Source: Cephalopachus bancanus (taxonomy: Eukaryota > Chordata > Mammalia > Primates > Tarsiidae). Taken from it: a stretch of 64,000 nucleotides of DNA. Below the pieces are notes generated by a model. It ran no database searches, was not told the DNA's origin, and saw only the letters and a list, made by a program, of their open reading frames with translations. How positions within the stretch are numbered: the first letter of the stretch is position 1; each line of letters starts with the position of its first letter. The stretch spans positions 8,928,001 to 8,992,000 of the forward strand of contig JAPVLO010000153.1 of NCBI GenBank assembly GCA_027257055.1. Reading direction: 5' to 3'. The translations under genes and the position numbers were made by a program. This document shows, piece after piece, positions 12,190 through 23,853 of the stretch.

Positions 12190-12310
12190 TCATTGATTGA
12201 CCTTCCTTCCTTCAAGAAATATTAATTTGGTGCTTTCTGTGGGCCAGCTGCTAAAGGACACAGCTCTGAACAGGTCAAGTTAGTCCTTGCCTTCAGTGAT
12301 TTCTAGTGGG
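12190..12310 (+). repeat. L2-like fragment
   Basis: 'ttccttccttcaagaaatatt', 'gtgggccagctgctaaagga', 'ccttgccttcagtgatttct' follow the L2 3' order. Diverged; low-information copy. Confidence 0.5.
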
Positions 12311-12511
12311 AAAATCACTTAAAATTGTATACATGAACATTTTTACAAATGCTATAAGAGTGTATAGCAGGAAAAAATTGACGTAATTAGGAGAGTTACT
12401 GATGATCTCTGGGAGACAAACCATAAAAGTGGGTATGAATGCGTAGTAAGCCATGTTCCCTGAGATCACTTCTAAAGAATATCCAGCACTTGAGGAATTA
12501 TCAATATCTGT

Positions 12512-12892
12512 GATTGGCTGAATTATGTCCTTCCCAAAACGCATATGTTGAAGTCCTAACCCCAGGACCTCAGCATGTGACTGTACTTGGAGAATAGGGT
12601 CTTTAAAGAGGTCCTTAAACTAAAATAAGGTCATTATGGTAGGTCCTAATTCAAATGACTTTACCCTTATAAGAAGAAGAAATTCGGACACAAATATGTC
12701 CTGAGGAAAGGCCATGTGAGAACAGAGAAAAGGTGCTATCTGCAAGCCAAGGAGAGGCCTCAGGAGAAATCAATCCTTCAGATGCTTTGATCTTAGGATT
12801 TCCAGCCTACAGAACTGTAAGAAGATGCATTTCTGTTGTTTAAGTTACCCAATCTGGTACTGGGTTATGGCAGCCCTAGCAGAATAATACAG
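12512..12892 (+). mobile_element. Solitary MaLR-type LTR (MLT1/MST group)
   Basis: Recognised end to end: 'catatgttgaagtcctaacc' near the start, 'cccttataagaagaagaaat', 'ggccatgtgagaacagag', 'ttccagcctacagaactg', 'tttctgttgtttaagttacc', and a terminal 'agcagaataatacag'. MaLR LTRs are non-coding remnants of ERVL-related retrotransposons. No internal region is attached. Confidence 0.8.
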
Positions 12893-13189
12893 CATCCACT
12901 GGTTAGTTTACCTTTGCAGTATTCCTGTATTTCTTTTAGGAGCACTTAGTTGTGTTGTGTAAATGACAGATCACACACATATCAATAAGGTTTCATTAGA
13001 TCTGGATCTGAGACTAGTGGAGTTACACAGGAACCCACACTAGAAAAGAGTTCCAAGCTTGGAGTTTAGTGCTCTGAAGCAGTATCTTGAAATTCTTAAT
13101 GGTTTTATATTTGAACTTGCACTTTGTAAGTGAAGTCTAATGAGATATTGGAGCACTGACCAGGCCTGAGGCCTTACACATGTCCCACC

Positions 13190-13318
13190 TTTTGTCACCT
13201 GCCTGCCTTCTTGGGTTTGGTTCTCTGTCATTTTCTTCCTGACCTCCTGGCTCCCTACTCCCACCTGGCCTTTTCCTTTCTTCTCTGATTCCATTACCAC
13301 CATGATCCTCTGTCTTGG
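13190..13318 (-). repeat. Left arm of an unassigned inverted repeat
   Basis: The reverse complement of this arm aligns with 14378-14507 at about 85-90% by eye, sharing 'agaagaaaggaaaaggccag' and 'cagagaaccaaacc'. About 1.06 kb separates the arms. Family unknown; the adjoining 13040-13190 may belong to the same element. An open frame on the minus strand (13040-13303) covers this arm but resembles no protein I know. Confidence 0.7.
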
Positions 13319-14377
13319 GGCAGTGACCAGGTCATATCAAAGGAGGGAAGCCTGTGTCCCGTTGTCACTTTCTGACTCCTGTAGGGGCCTAAGCACAGAC
13401 ATGAGGAGGGTCGGGATTGGGTGCTTATCCCATAGTGTCTTAGGGTGGGATTTCACAACCAACTTCCTCATCCCAACCTGGCATTTGGCAGGTACCTTGG
13501 GACACCTCTCACCACCCACATCTAGTACCAAGCATATGCCTGTGCAGAGTCTGCAATCCCTTTGGGGCTGCCCATCTGCAATGGGTTCAAGTGGGCCCAT
13601 GGGAAGGAAGGGCTGACTTCCTTGCCTTTGGCCAGGGCCCCGAATTTTCATTTTGCTCTGTGTTTTTTCCAATTTTATATCTGACCCTATGATCAGAGTT
13701 GCTTTACTTGCAAAAAATTAAAGTGAATCTGAAACAAATTAATGATATGCTTGAGATTACTATATCATTAGCCATAAACAAAAAAATTATTGATCAGTAC
13801 CTTTAGTCTTGCTTATGTATAGATGAATGCATTTAAAATTTTTCTCTCTTAAGAGTAGAGAGTTTAGAAAAAATGAACGAACAATCAGGAAAACTGTGTT
13901 CTGGTGCCACCCCTGTCATCCTTGACTTGGTTGAGGTACATAAACCCTAGCCTCAGTAAGATGAGGGTTGAAAGATCTTTGCAGATTATCTTAATTCTCG
14001 TAAGTCATGAGTCTCTTTCTGTTTTTATTCTGCTGTATCTAAAAACACAACAATCTTGACATTCTTTCTTCACATCAGTATGGTTTGAAACTTGTTAAGT
14101 GTGTTTGTATACATCTCATACCTAAAGAGCAGAGATCTTGACCCATCTTCCCAGTAACCTTGACATCTGGCTCCCAGTTGCTTTCTTCTGCCAGTACTTC
14201 TGCCTCCTTTTTACACCTTTGCACCATCCCAAACAGCCACACATAAAACTTTGGAGCACAGGCAGCTCCCTGAACTCTTCCCTTTGACCCTGGAAGGGCC
14301 AGCTATGTCCTTAAGCTGAGGCAAGAGACCTTCAGAGTCATGAGCTAGTGCAGGTGTCTGGTGCATTATTATGGCCA
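13319..14377. other. Spacer between inverted-repeat arms, nothing recognised
   Basis: GC-moderate at 13319-13640, then AT-rich to 14130. Two overlapping open frames on opposite strands (13302-13616 + and 13337-13672 -) show no family resemblance. Confidence 0.4.
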
Positions 14378-14507
14378 CAAGACAGAGGATTATGGTGGTA
14401 GTGGATCAGAGAAGAAAGGAAAAGGCCAGGTGGGAGCAGGGAGTCAAGAGGCCAGGAAGAAAATGGCAGAGAACCAAACCCCAGAAGGCAGGTAGGTGGC
14501 AAAAGTG
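14378..14507 (+). repeat. Right arm of an unassigned inverted repeat
   Basis: Inverted partner of 13190-13318 (see that entry). Purine-rich: 'gatcagagaagaaaggaaa', 'aagaaaatggcagagaac'. The similarity falls off outside both arms on either side as far as I can align by eye. Confidence 0.7.
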
Positions 14508-14661
14508 GCAAAAGAAACTTAGGAGGGAAGAAGTGGCGGTCCCAGACACTGAGTCTGGACTCAAGAACCCTGATATTTGTGGGGGAGAGAGTGGAGAATA
14601 GGACATTGTAGCCTACTTATCTAAGGTGTGACTCCTAATCCCAGAGTCAGAAGTATTACAT

Positions 14662-14697
<36 letters not shown>

Positions 14698-14703
14698 CAC
14701 ACG
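14662..14703. repeat. (CA)n microsatellite
   Basis: About 20 CA units, with one CG-containing interruption (acgcacac) near 14690. Confidence 0.97.
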
Positions 14704-15135
14704 ATTCTCTCAAAATATAGTGCTTGGTTGAAAAGACTCCAAATGTGTTTGAGTAGTGTCAAATCCAATGAGCCTGTTATTCTAAGCTAAAGATGTGGGG
14801 GGTATATGTGTGTATTAAACATTCATCACATCACACACTGGTGTTTCCAGAAGGCAGACAGCTTGCTTAGCTGTGATGACTCAGAGGTTTATAGAAGTTC
14901 TTTCTATTCTCTTTAAATATGGCATACGAAAACCTAGGTATTTTCTAAGTCGATAGAGTAGATTGTTTTGTCTAACTGGGAAGGGAGAATCCAAACCCCC
15001 TCAGAATGAAAGGTTTTCCTTTGCACTGAGAATAGAGCCAATGTCAGCCCTTTCAGCGGCTAACCAGCACCCCCACCACACTTCTGAAGGAGCCATAGCT
15101 GCTGAATTGACACCAGAAAGGAACAGAGGGCTTAT
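14704..15135. other. Unique intronic sequence, nothing recognised
   Basis: No repeat or exon supported. The open frame at 14963-15259 runs from here into L1 3' sequence and is not credible as a gene. Confidence 0.4.
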
Positions 15136-16880
15136 TGTTTCTTTTTCTTTTAGAATCAGGGTGTACAAGTGCATATTTATTACATGGACATATTGTGTGC
15201 TCATGGGAATTGGGTCTCTGGTGGCCCATTCTCCAACTAGTGAACATTGTTCTCAATAGGTAATTTCTGAATCCTAACCCTCCTTCTCACCTCCCTCCTT
15301 ATTGGTGTCTATTATTTTCATCTTTGTGGCCATTTAGCTCCTGCATATAAGTGAGAACCTGGGGTGTTTTATTTTCTGTTTCTGATTCAATTTACTTAGG
15401 ATGATGATCTTCATCTCCATCTGTGTTGCTGCAAAGGCCATGGCATCTTTTTTATGGCTGCATAGTATTCCATGTTGTATATATACCACATTTTCTTCAT
15501 CCAGTCAATCACTGGTGGGTACTTAGGTTGGTTCTATTGATTTTGCTCTTGTGAATAGTGCAGCAATGAACATACAAGTACAGGTATCTTTCTTATATAA
15601 TGATTTTTTTTCCTTTGGGTGGATCCCTGGTAGTAGGATTACTGGTTGGAATGGCATTTTGATGTTTAGTTCTTTGAGAAATATCCATACTATTTTCCAT
15701 GGAGGCTGAACTAATTTACAATACCACAAACAGGGAATGAGTGTTCCCTTTTCTCTACAACTGTGCCAACATCTGTCTTCTTTGACTTTTTTTTTTTTTT
15801 TTGAGTTGGAGCCTCACTCTGTTGCCCAGACTGGAGTGCAGTGGCCGCTCCTTCTGCCTCAGCTTTCCGAGTAGCCGGAACTACAGGCACGCTACCATGC
15901 CCGGCTAATTTTTTTTGATTTATTGTAGAGATGAGGTCTCGCTGCCCAAGCGGGTCTCGAACCCGTGGGCTCAGGCAATTCACTCACCTCAGCCTCCCGA
16001 AGGCGCGGGATTACAGGCTGAGCCACCGAGTCCGGCTTTCTTTGACTTTTTAAGGACAGCTAGTCTGACTTTTTAAGGACAATTATCCTGTGCCAACATC
16101 TGTCTTCTTTAACTTTTTAAGGACAGCTATTCTGACTGGTGTAAGGCGATATCTCATTGTGGTTTTAACTTTCATTTCTCTGATGATTAACGATGTTAGG
16201 CATTTTTTCATATGTTTGTTGACCTTCTTTTGAGAAGAGTTTATCATGTTCTTTGCCCACTTTTTGATTTTTTTTTATGTTGAGTTGTTTGAGTTTCTTG
16301 TAGATTCTGGATGTTAGTCATTTGTCTGAGACATAATTTGCAAATATTTTGTCTCATTCTGTAGGTTTCTTTGTTCACTCTGTTGATTATTTCATTTGCT
16401 GAACAGAAGTTTTGTAGTTTAAGTCTCATTTGTCTAATTTTGTTTTTAGAGTTTTTGTCATAAATTATTTGCCTAGGCCAATGTCCAGAAGAGTGTTTCC
16501 CAGGTTTTCTTCTAGGATTTTTATAGTATCAGGTCTCTATTTAAGTCTTTGGTCCATCTTGAGTTAATTTTTTTATATATGATGAGAGATAGGGATTCAG
16601 TTTCATTCTTTAGTATATGGCTAGCCAGTTTTCCCAGCACCATTTATTGAATAGGGTGTCCATTCCCCATTTATTTTTGTCAGCTTTGTCAAAGATCAGT
16701 TGGTTGTAGGTATGTAGCTTTATTTCTGAGTTGTCTATTCTGTTCCATTATTCTGTCTATTCTTGTTCCAGTACCATAGTGTTTTGGTTACTGTGGCCTT
16801 GTAGTATAATTTGAAGTCCAGCAGTGTGATGCCTCCACATTTATTCTTTTTACTTAGGATTCCTTTGGCTATTTGGGCAG
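15136..16880 (-). mobile_element. Old L1, 5'-truncated, 3' half, with an Alu inside
   Basis: Reverse-orientation L1 from the 3'UTR ('ggtgtacaagtgcatattta') through the end of ORF2 ('ttatggctgcatagtattcc', 'ccagtcaatcactggtggg') and further into ORF2 ('ttcccagcaccatttattga', 'ctttgtcaaagatcagttgg'). L1 similarity stops near 16880 ('ggctatttgggcag'), so the copy is 5'-truncated. Many stops and frameshifts; no functional ORF2. It contains a young Alu at 15791-16037 and a local duplication next to it. Confidence 0.88.
15778..16050 (-). mobile_element. Young lineage-specific Alu with internal deletion, 13-bp target duplications
   Basis: Body 15791-16037 between perfect repeats ttctttgactttt. About 45 bp are missing from the right arm: 'gcagtggccgctcc' joins directly to 'ttctgcctcagc', so the 'ggccaccgcagcctcgacctg' segment is lost. 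Inserted in the old L1. Confidence 0.93.
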
Positions 16881-17235
16881 AGGACTCATTTTCTATGAAG
16901 CATCTCCTCCCCGTTCCTCCTCTTAACACATTGCATCGAGGACAGTCTTGGTGCCAGCTCCTCTGGAACACTAACCTCAGCTCTTCAGCTCTCTTTCCCA
17001 ATATGTGATCGACAGTGCTGAGGGCTGAGTTCTGGCTCTGTCCTTTCTCAGCCGGGTCAGTGCCATGATGTGGAAACTGACCACTGTGCTGATGTTAGTG
17101 CACAGAAGACAAATATCACTAATGCAGGTCTTGGATGGAGATGGATTTTGATACAATAGCTGCAACCAAAGGGCCGTTCCTATCCAAAGGACAGGGTAGT
17201 GACCCATGACACAAGAGGTGAGAGCCAAAAACTTT
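16881..17235. other. Unassigned sequence abutting the truncated L1
   Basis: GC-richer than its neighbours. It carries an 83-codon open frame on the minus strand (16977-17228), and a second (16735-17001) that runs from this block into L1 ORF2 sequence. I recognise no family and see no splice or promoter context. It could be an unrecognised old repeat. Confidence 0.3.
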
Positions 17236-17679
17236 TTTTAGTTCGCTCTCTGTTGGCTTCAGACCTCTTTTGCTCTCATTTCTTCTGGGAATATGCAAGA
17301 GGCATCAAAGGCACTTTTAATTTGTGTGTCTTCATCTCTTGGGAACAGTCCCAATGGAAAGCAGCTATTAGTGTTGGAGAGAAGGGGAGCAAAAGCTCAC
17401 CTGATTGGAAATGTTTTGTACTTAAAGCCTGATTAACAAAAATAAAAGAATAGACCTTAAGGGAAGAGAGCAGTGAATTATCCTGCTCCTGCTCCTGGCT
17501 CAGAGAATGAGACTCGTCGGGGCTAGTGAGAGAGCAGGGTTACAGTCTTCCAGCGGGGAGGCCATTATTAAGCCACCAGGTAGCCCCAACCCACACACCT
17601 CCCACTTCGAGGGCCCTCTTTAGGATTCTGCAGTTGGGTGAGTACATCTGTGTCCACGGTAGCCTGGGGTTAACGTGAA
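17236..17679. other. Unique intronic sequence, nothing recognised
   Basis: No repeat, exon or RNA gene supported. A short 'cctgctcctgctcctggct' tract lies near 17480. Confidence 0.4.
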
Positions 17680-17830
17680 GTCTCATCAGTGGAACCAGGC
17701 AGGTTTGGATCCTGACTAGCTGGCTGACCTTGGGCAAGTGACTGCTTTCCTACTCCTGTCACTTCTTGTGTCTATTTTCTCCCCTATAAACTGAGGATAA
17801 TGAAAATGTCCTATAAAGGTGGGGTGAGGT
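17680..17830 (+). repeat. MIR
   Basis: Forward MIR core: 'tttggatcctgactagctgg', 'gctgaccttgggcaagtgac', then 'ctataaactgaggataatg'. Confidence 0.75.
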
Positions 17831-18099
17831 GGGGCCAGTGGGAGTTCCAGGCTCACAGCTCCTGAGCTGCAATTCCAAATTCTAGAGTCTCCTGGAGACT
17901 ACAAGTCTTTTAGTTAATGTTTGACAGACTCACTTGATGGCAAAATCTGATTTGAATTGATATGGGGTATTTATAATATTTATTTATCCCAGTTAGTGAG
18001 ACTAGTTGTATACTTTGCTACAGAAATATATATGTGTTTATTTTCAGGTACCATCCTAGATTCCACTAGGGATGTTCAGTAATATAGAATATATGAATC

Positions 18100-18327
18100 T
18101 AAAGACTTTTAAAAAAATTATGGTAAAATACACATAACATAAAATTAACCATCTTGACCACTTTGAAGTGTGCAGTTCAGTGGTGTTTGCGTATTTATGT
18201 TGTGCTACCAATCTCCAGAACTCTTATCTTGTTAAACTGAAACTCTGTACCCATTAAACAATAGCTCCCTACTCTCCCTTCCCCCAGCACCCAGGCAACG
18301 ACCATTCATTTCACTATTCAACTTACT
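18100..18327 (-). mobile_element. Old L1 fragment (L1M type)
   Basis: 'atggtaaaatacacataaca', 'aagtgtgcagttcagtggtg', 'ttgtgctaccaatctccaga', 'cccccagcacccaggcaac' form the well-known reverse-orientation L1M 3' segment. Confidence 0.8.
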
Positions 18328-18404
18328 TTCTCCTCCTCCTCCTCTTCCTCCTTCCTCCTCCTTCTCTTCCTTTTCTTCCTCCTCCTCCTCTTCTTCTTCT
18401 TCTT
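18328..18404. repeat. (TCC/TTC)n pyrimidine tract
   Basis: About 77 bp of almost pure pyrimidine, mainly TCC and TTC units, adjoining a FLAM tail. Confidence 0.93.
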
Positions 18405-18531
18405 CTTTTTTTTAAGAGACGAGGTCTTGCTATGCTGCCCAGACTAGTCTCAAATTCCTGGGCTCAAGCAGTCCTTCTGCCTTGGCCTCCCAATGTGCTA
18501 GGATTACAGGAGTGAGCCACTGTGCCCAGCC
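18405..18531 (-). mobile_element. Free left Alu monomer (FLAM type)
   Basis: A single monomer in reverse orientation: T tract, 'gaggtcttgctatgctgccc', 'gcctcccaatgtgctaggat', 'gtgagccactgtgcccagcc'. It lacks the second arm, as expected for the 7SL-derived monomers that predate dimeric Alu. Confidence 0.85.
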
Positions 18532-19630
18532 CTCTTTCCAGATTACTTTTATAATTGCAAAAATTTGAATTCTAAAACACATCTTGCCCAAGTGTTTTGA
18601 ATGAGGGACTGTGGACCTTAATTAAGGAAGGAGAATGACTAACATTTGATAGAGTCATCACATTTTGGAACTGTCCTGGAAGAGTCAGTTCTCATGAACT
18701 TACAGAGGTCTGCCTGCTACAGCACACAAAGATTGCAGAGTACCAAGTGCAAGTACCACTGGATTCTGACCATAGCAAAGAGAATACAGGTACTAACGCG
18801 GGATATTTGATACACTCTTCTTCTTTTTGTTATTCTCTTGATCTTATGTTTTATCGGTAAGTAGAGGGGCACTTGTTGAGAGCTGGCTGTGGCATCCACC
18901 CTTTGGTTTCATCCCAGGGAGCATGATATAGGATGCTTTTACAGTGGAAAAAATATTAAAACCTTCATGCAGACTGAACTTGTGGGGAAGATGCAGACAG
19001 CACATTTAGAAAATGCTGGAAGCCATTGAAGTCTGGCTTTGTCTACTTTTCAGAACTCTTCAGGACTGTCCTGAGAAGTGGTAGCATTTACTCTGCGGTC
19101 CCCCAGCAGATCACAGCACAAAGACCAATTCTGAGTCGTGTTCTCTATAACTGGAATAAGACAGGGAAGTCTTGACACATTTCTGATCGTGTGTAAGTGG
19201 AAGGACATCCCAGACTTGTTACCGGAGAACCCAACACTGGTTGAGCATTGTTATTGGAATGTCTTCTCCCCACCACCCATTTTGTAAACATCCTGGGGAA
19301 ATGTTGAGGCTACTCTGCAGGAGGCTTGTGCTTTCTTTCTCTGATTGTAAACACCAGGGACAAAAGTGGATGCTTTAAGAACTGGAAGCCCATTAACAAA
19401 AATCTGTAGAACATGAAACCCTCTGGTGGACAACTCCTGATAAATTAATAAAAGAACTTCCACTTTTAGGTTATCTAACATATGCCAAGAAGTATATGTT
19501 TTAGAATCAAATTACATTAGTTAGGATATCTTTATAATGATCATTACCATCTTTAAAAAGCTATATGAATCTTCCATTCTCAAAGAAAATAATACTGAAT
19601 AGATAATTTGAGTTATAAATTATTATAAAT
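18532..19630. other. Unique intronic sequence, nothing recognised
   Basis: No repeat or exon supported. The open frame at 19251-19481 (-) resembles nothing I know. Confidence 0.4.
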
Positions 19631-19631
19631 T

Positions 19632-19838
19632 ATCGTTTGAGTTCTGGTTTCACACTGTCACCCAGGCAGCAGTGCAGTGGTATGATCACAGCTCACTGCA
19701 GCCTTGAACTCATGGGCTCAGGTGATCCTCCTACCTTAGCCTCCCAAGCAACTGGGACTACAGGTGTATGTCAACACACCTGGCTAATTTTTTATTTTTT
19801 GTAAAGATGGGGGTCCCTCTATGTTGCCCAGGCTTTAA
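19632..19838 (-). mobile_element. Old Alu (AluJ-like), truncated
   Basis: Reverse-orientation right arm and start of the left arm: 'actgcagccttgaactcat', 'gcctcccaagcaactgggac', 'gtaaagatgggggtccctc'. It stops at 'gttgcccaggct', so the rest of the left arm is missing. J-type bases and strong divergence. Confidence 0.85.
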
Positions 19839-20287
19839 ATAGATAATTTTAATGTCATTTAGCCTTAAAAAAAAAACAAAAACAAAATCAAACAAATGAT
19901 CAGCTTTCAACATCATCAACATCGAACATTTTAAATTCATGGTGACCAGAGTGCCCCTGGGTGCCAGAGGTTTGGGGCCACCCACAGAAGAGGTTTCCTT
20001 CCTTTAGTGGCATCTTTACCACTGCCCCTACCATTTCATGGCCTGTGCTGACTTCTCCAGCAGCTTGAAGCTAAGGTGTACTTCCCTGATTGGGCCATTA
20101 GGTAGCTAAGGCTCTCAGGAAGAACCAAACAACAGTTGTGGGAAATGGGGTGGGGTGGGGGAGCAGTTGGGACCAAGACCTGGAATTGGTTTAGTGTCCA
20201 GATCAGAGAACAGCAGTCTGCAGTCCAGAAGGGAAATTCCGCCTGCCACCGGTTTGTATGGCCTGACAGCTAGGAAGAGATTTTACA

Positions 20288-20455
20288 TTTTTATGTTCCT
20301 ACATTTTTAGAGACAGCGTTTCGCTCTTTTGCTTAGGCTGAAGTATGGCAGCATAATCATAGCTCACTACAGCTTCAAACTCCTGGGCTCAGGCAGTCTT
20401 CCTGCCTCAGCCTCCCAAAGGGCTGGCCCTGCAGATGTGAGCCAGAGGTTTACAG
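20288..20455 (-). mobile_element. Old Alu fragment
   Basis: 'agagacagcgtttcgctctt', 'atcatagctcactacagctt', 'aactcctgggctcaggcagt', 'cagcctcccaaagggctgg': one diverged, truncated AluJ-like arm. Confidence 0.75.
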
Positions 20456-21275
20456 ACCCTATCAGGTGGCCCAAGGGCCCTCCCTCAGCCAGGCTCTGGG
20501 GCACTTCCTGAGCCCTGACCGGACATTCCAGCTGATCTTTTCTCCCAGTGAAGTGCCCACCTGGTCTGCTTCCCAGCTTTTGACTCCAGCCCCCTTCCTC
20601 TCAGGCCTTTGGGGTTCTCTTTTGCACTGGATTCCAACTTCCTTGCTGCTCTGGAGTATAAGCCCACATGCTTTATTCATGAGTCACTTGGGGAAATCAG
20701 GGTAATAAAAGTCTCTCTCAGTGGATCCAGTGATTGCAAGGAATTTTAAAAGCTACATATGCTTTAGCACAGTCAATGGAATGTGCAATTCACATTAGCT
20801 GTTGTTATAATTTTTAAAATTGGTAATTGTTATTCAAACACCTGTGGTTACTAAGCTTTCAGCGGTTAAGATCAAGAAAGGCTGCAAATTCTTTTGGTCG
20901 CAGCTGTTTCTTGCTTACGTTGCTGCTCTCCTTTGGGGGCTTTGTGCTTCTTTCTTCTGGGGCTGTTATTCCTGAGGGTGGGCTTTGCAGAGCTGTGTCC
21001 CCACCTCTGATTGGGACAGGTTTTGTTCCAAAGCACAAGGAGTGATGAGGAGGGGGTGGGGGGGGTGGGAATGGCCACTTCTTTTGAGGGACAAAGGGGG
21101 GTTTGGTCTCTGGTTCCTAACAGGAGAAGCTGGGAACAAATTGCTTGGTTATAGAGTGGAGGGGAGAAAGAAGGGGAACCGGGCCTCCTATTTACTCCTG
21201 CTGATGACTTGGCCACTATTTGGGGGCTGTGCTCCTTTCAGTTCTGCTCAGGGGAACCCAGAGACATCCTGAGGC
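20456..21275. other. GC-richer unassigned block
   Basis: Several overlapping open frames on both strands reflect composition rather than coding. 'agtcacttggggaaatcagg' and 'aataaaagtctctctcag' near 20690-20720 look a little like an LTR R/U5 region, but I cannot assign a family. Confidence 0.3.
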
Positions 21276-21277
21276 TA

Positions 21278-21373
21278 AGAGCGCTCTCTCTCTCTCAATC
21301 TCTCTCTCTCTTTCTCTCCCTCTCTCTCACTGTGTGCATGTGTGTGTGTGTGTGTGTGCGTGTGCGTGTGCGT

Positions 21374-21406
<33 letters not shown>
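21278..21406. repeat. Compound (TC)n-(TG)n microsatellite with a TGCG core
   Basis: (TC)n with minor interruptions to about 21330, then (TG)n containing five or six GC-bearing units (gtgcgtgtgcgtgtgcgtgt) and a final pure (TG)n. Alternating purine-pyrimidine with CG steps. Open frames across it are artefacts. Confidence 0.96.
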
Positions 21407-21454
21407 GTGGTAGTAGGGAAGGCTAGGCTTTGTTTGATGTCAGTTTGGTCTGGG

Positions 21455-21545
21455 TGTGAATGTTGGCCTTGAACAACTCTGTGATGTTGGGCAAGTTTCT
21501 GAAGCTCTGAGCTTCATTGTCTTCATCTGTCAAATGCACATGGTA
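21455..21545 (+). repeat. MIR fragment
   Basis: 'ctgtgatgttgggcaagttt', 'gaagctctgagcttcattgt', 'cttcatctgtcaaatg': the MIR core in forward orientation. Confidence 0.7.
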
Positions 21546-21843
21546 CATTCTCACTGTTTCTGTATGAATTGGAGAAGATGCATGTGCTCGTAAGTGCTGA
21601 ACTCTATTATCAGAGCTGGTAGCCCCATATCTTGCTGATGAGTCTCTGTGGCTACACAGAATGGTGGTTCATGAAGTGACACTGATAATGCTTCTCAGGA
21701 AACACGAGCTCACAAGAATGCTTTCGGCCAACTGCAAAGATGGCTGCACTTGCTCAAAGCATGGCCATATTGACCTTCATTTGGGGTATAAACACCCCGG
21801 GAGCCATAGCCACTTTCACTAAGTCCAATCTACCCAAAGCTGG

Positions 21844-22153
21844 TTGCCAATTCCTTTTTTTTTTTGAGTTGGAGTCTCACTCTCTCACCTAGACTGGAGT
21901 GCAGTGGCCGCTCCCGGCCATCGCAGCCTCGACCTGCTGGGCTCCGGCGATCCTTCCGCCTCAGTCTTCTGAGTAGCCAGAATTACAGGCATGCACTACC
22001 ATGCTCGGCTGATTTTTTGATTTATTGTAGAGATGAGGTCTCGCTGCCCAGGAGGGTCTTGAACCCGCGGGCTCAGGCAGTCCACTCACCTCAGCCTCCC
22101 AAAGGCGCGGGATTACAGGCTGAGCCACCGAGCCCGGCTTGCCAATTCCTTTT
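21844..22153 (-). mobile_element. Young lineage-specific Alu with 15-bp target duplications
   Basis: Full dimer (body 21859-22138) between perfect repeats ttgccaattcctttt. It sits next to an older forward Alu (from about 22170), giving a tail-to-head inverted Alu pair. Confidence 0.95.
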
Positions 22154-22169
22154 AGAATAACTAGTTACC

Positions 22170-22605
<436 letters not shown>

Positions 22606-22948
22606 CACCATGCTCCAGGATTTTTTTCCTGTGACTGATTCACTTGAAGAAAGTTGCATGTAACAGTTTTAATCAAATTGGATTTTAAGCTTTTTAAGTT
22701 AAAAATAATAACCATATATTATTTTTACTGTGAAAAAAGAATATAAAAAATATTATAAAATTTACTCATAATTGCACAAACAAAAATAGTCAATTTTTGA
22801 ATATTTTATTTTCTATAATATAACATTATATATAATTTTGTGTAATATTGGAAAAAATATAATATAAGTTAAAACATATGATTGGGATATATAAATTCAC
22901 TCCATACAGATTATGTTGTGAACATTTTCCCAAGTTATAAAAGACTAT
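22606..22948. other. AT-rich sequence, nothing recognised
   Basis: Very AT-rich, with several 'aatata' and 'ataaaat' runs; no family assigned. Confidence 0.4.
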
Positions 22949-22949
22949 T

Positions 22950-23261
22950 TCAAAATATTTTTTTTTTTTTTTTTTGAGTTGGAGTCTCACTCTGTTGCCC
23001 AGACTGGAGTGCAGTGGCCGCTTCCGGCCACCGCAACCTCGACCTGCTGGGCTCTGGTGATCCTTCCTCCTCAGCCTTCCAAGTAGCTGGAATTACAGGC
23101 ATGCGCTACCACGCCCGGCTGATTTTTTGATTTATTGTAGAGATGAGGTCTCGCTGCCCAGGCGGGTCTCGAACCCGTGGGCTCAGGCAATCCACTCACC
23201 TCAGCCTCCCAAAGGCGCGGGATTACAGGCTGAGCCACCGAGCCCGGCTCAAAATATTTTT
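22950..23261 (-). mobile_element. Young lineage-specific Alu with 13-bp target duplications
   Basis: Full dimer (body 22963-23248) between tcaaaatattttt repeats. Close to the young consensus. Confidence 0.95.
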
Positions 23262-23557
23262 AAGAGTTACTTAAAGCTCTACTGTTTAATAAATCAAAAT
23301 TTATTTACACATTCCCCAATGTTGAAAATTTAGATCTTTCTGCCCAGTTTTATTATTATAAAACCCTGTGTGATTATTACTCTTGTGCCACAAGTTTTAC
23401 CCACCTTTAGAAACATTACCTTAGATTAGATTTCTATAAGTGAATTAATGGAAATACTTCTGAGAATTCCCAAAATGGTAATACTAATTTATATTCTCAA
23501 AGCAACATATCTAAAAAGTATTCATTTACTCTACTTTTACCAGCATGTAACAATTTT

Positions 23558-23853
<296 letters not shown>

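Noticed and set aside
13302..13672. Opposing 104- and 111-codon frames
   Set aside because: Frames on both strands over the same GC-richer segment, with no family resemblance; composition effect most likely.
21209..21472. Cys/Val-repeat open frame
   Set aside because: Product of the TG/TC microsatellite read in frame.
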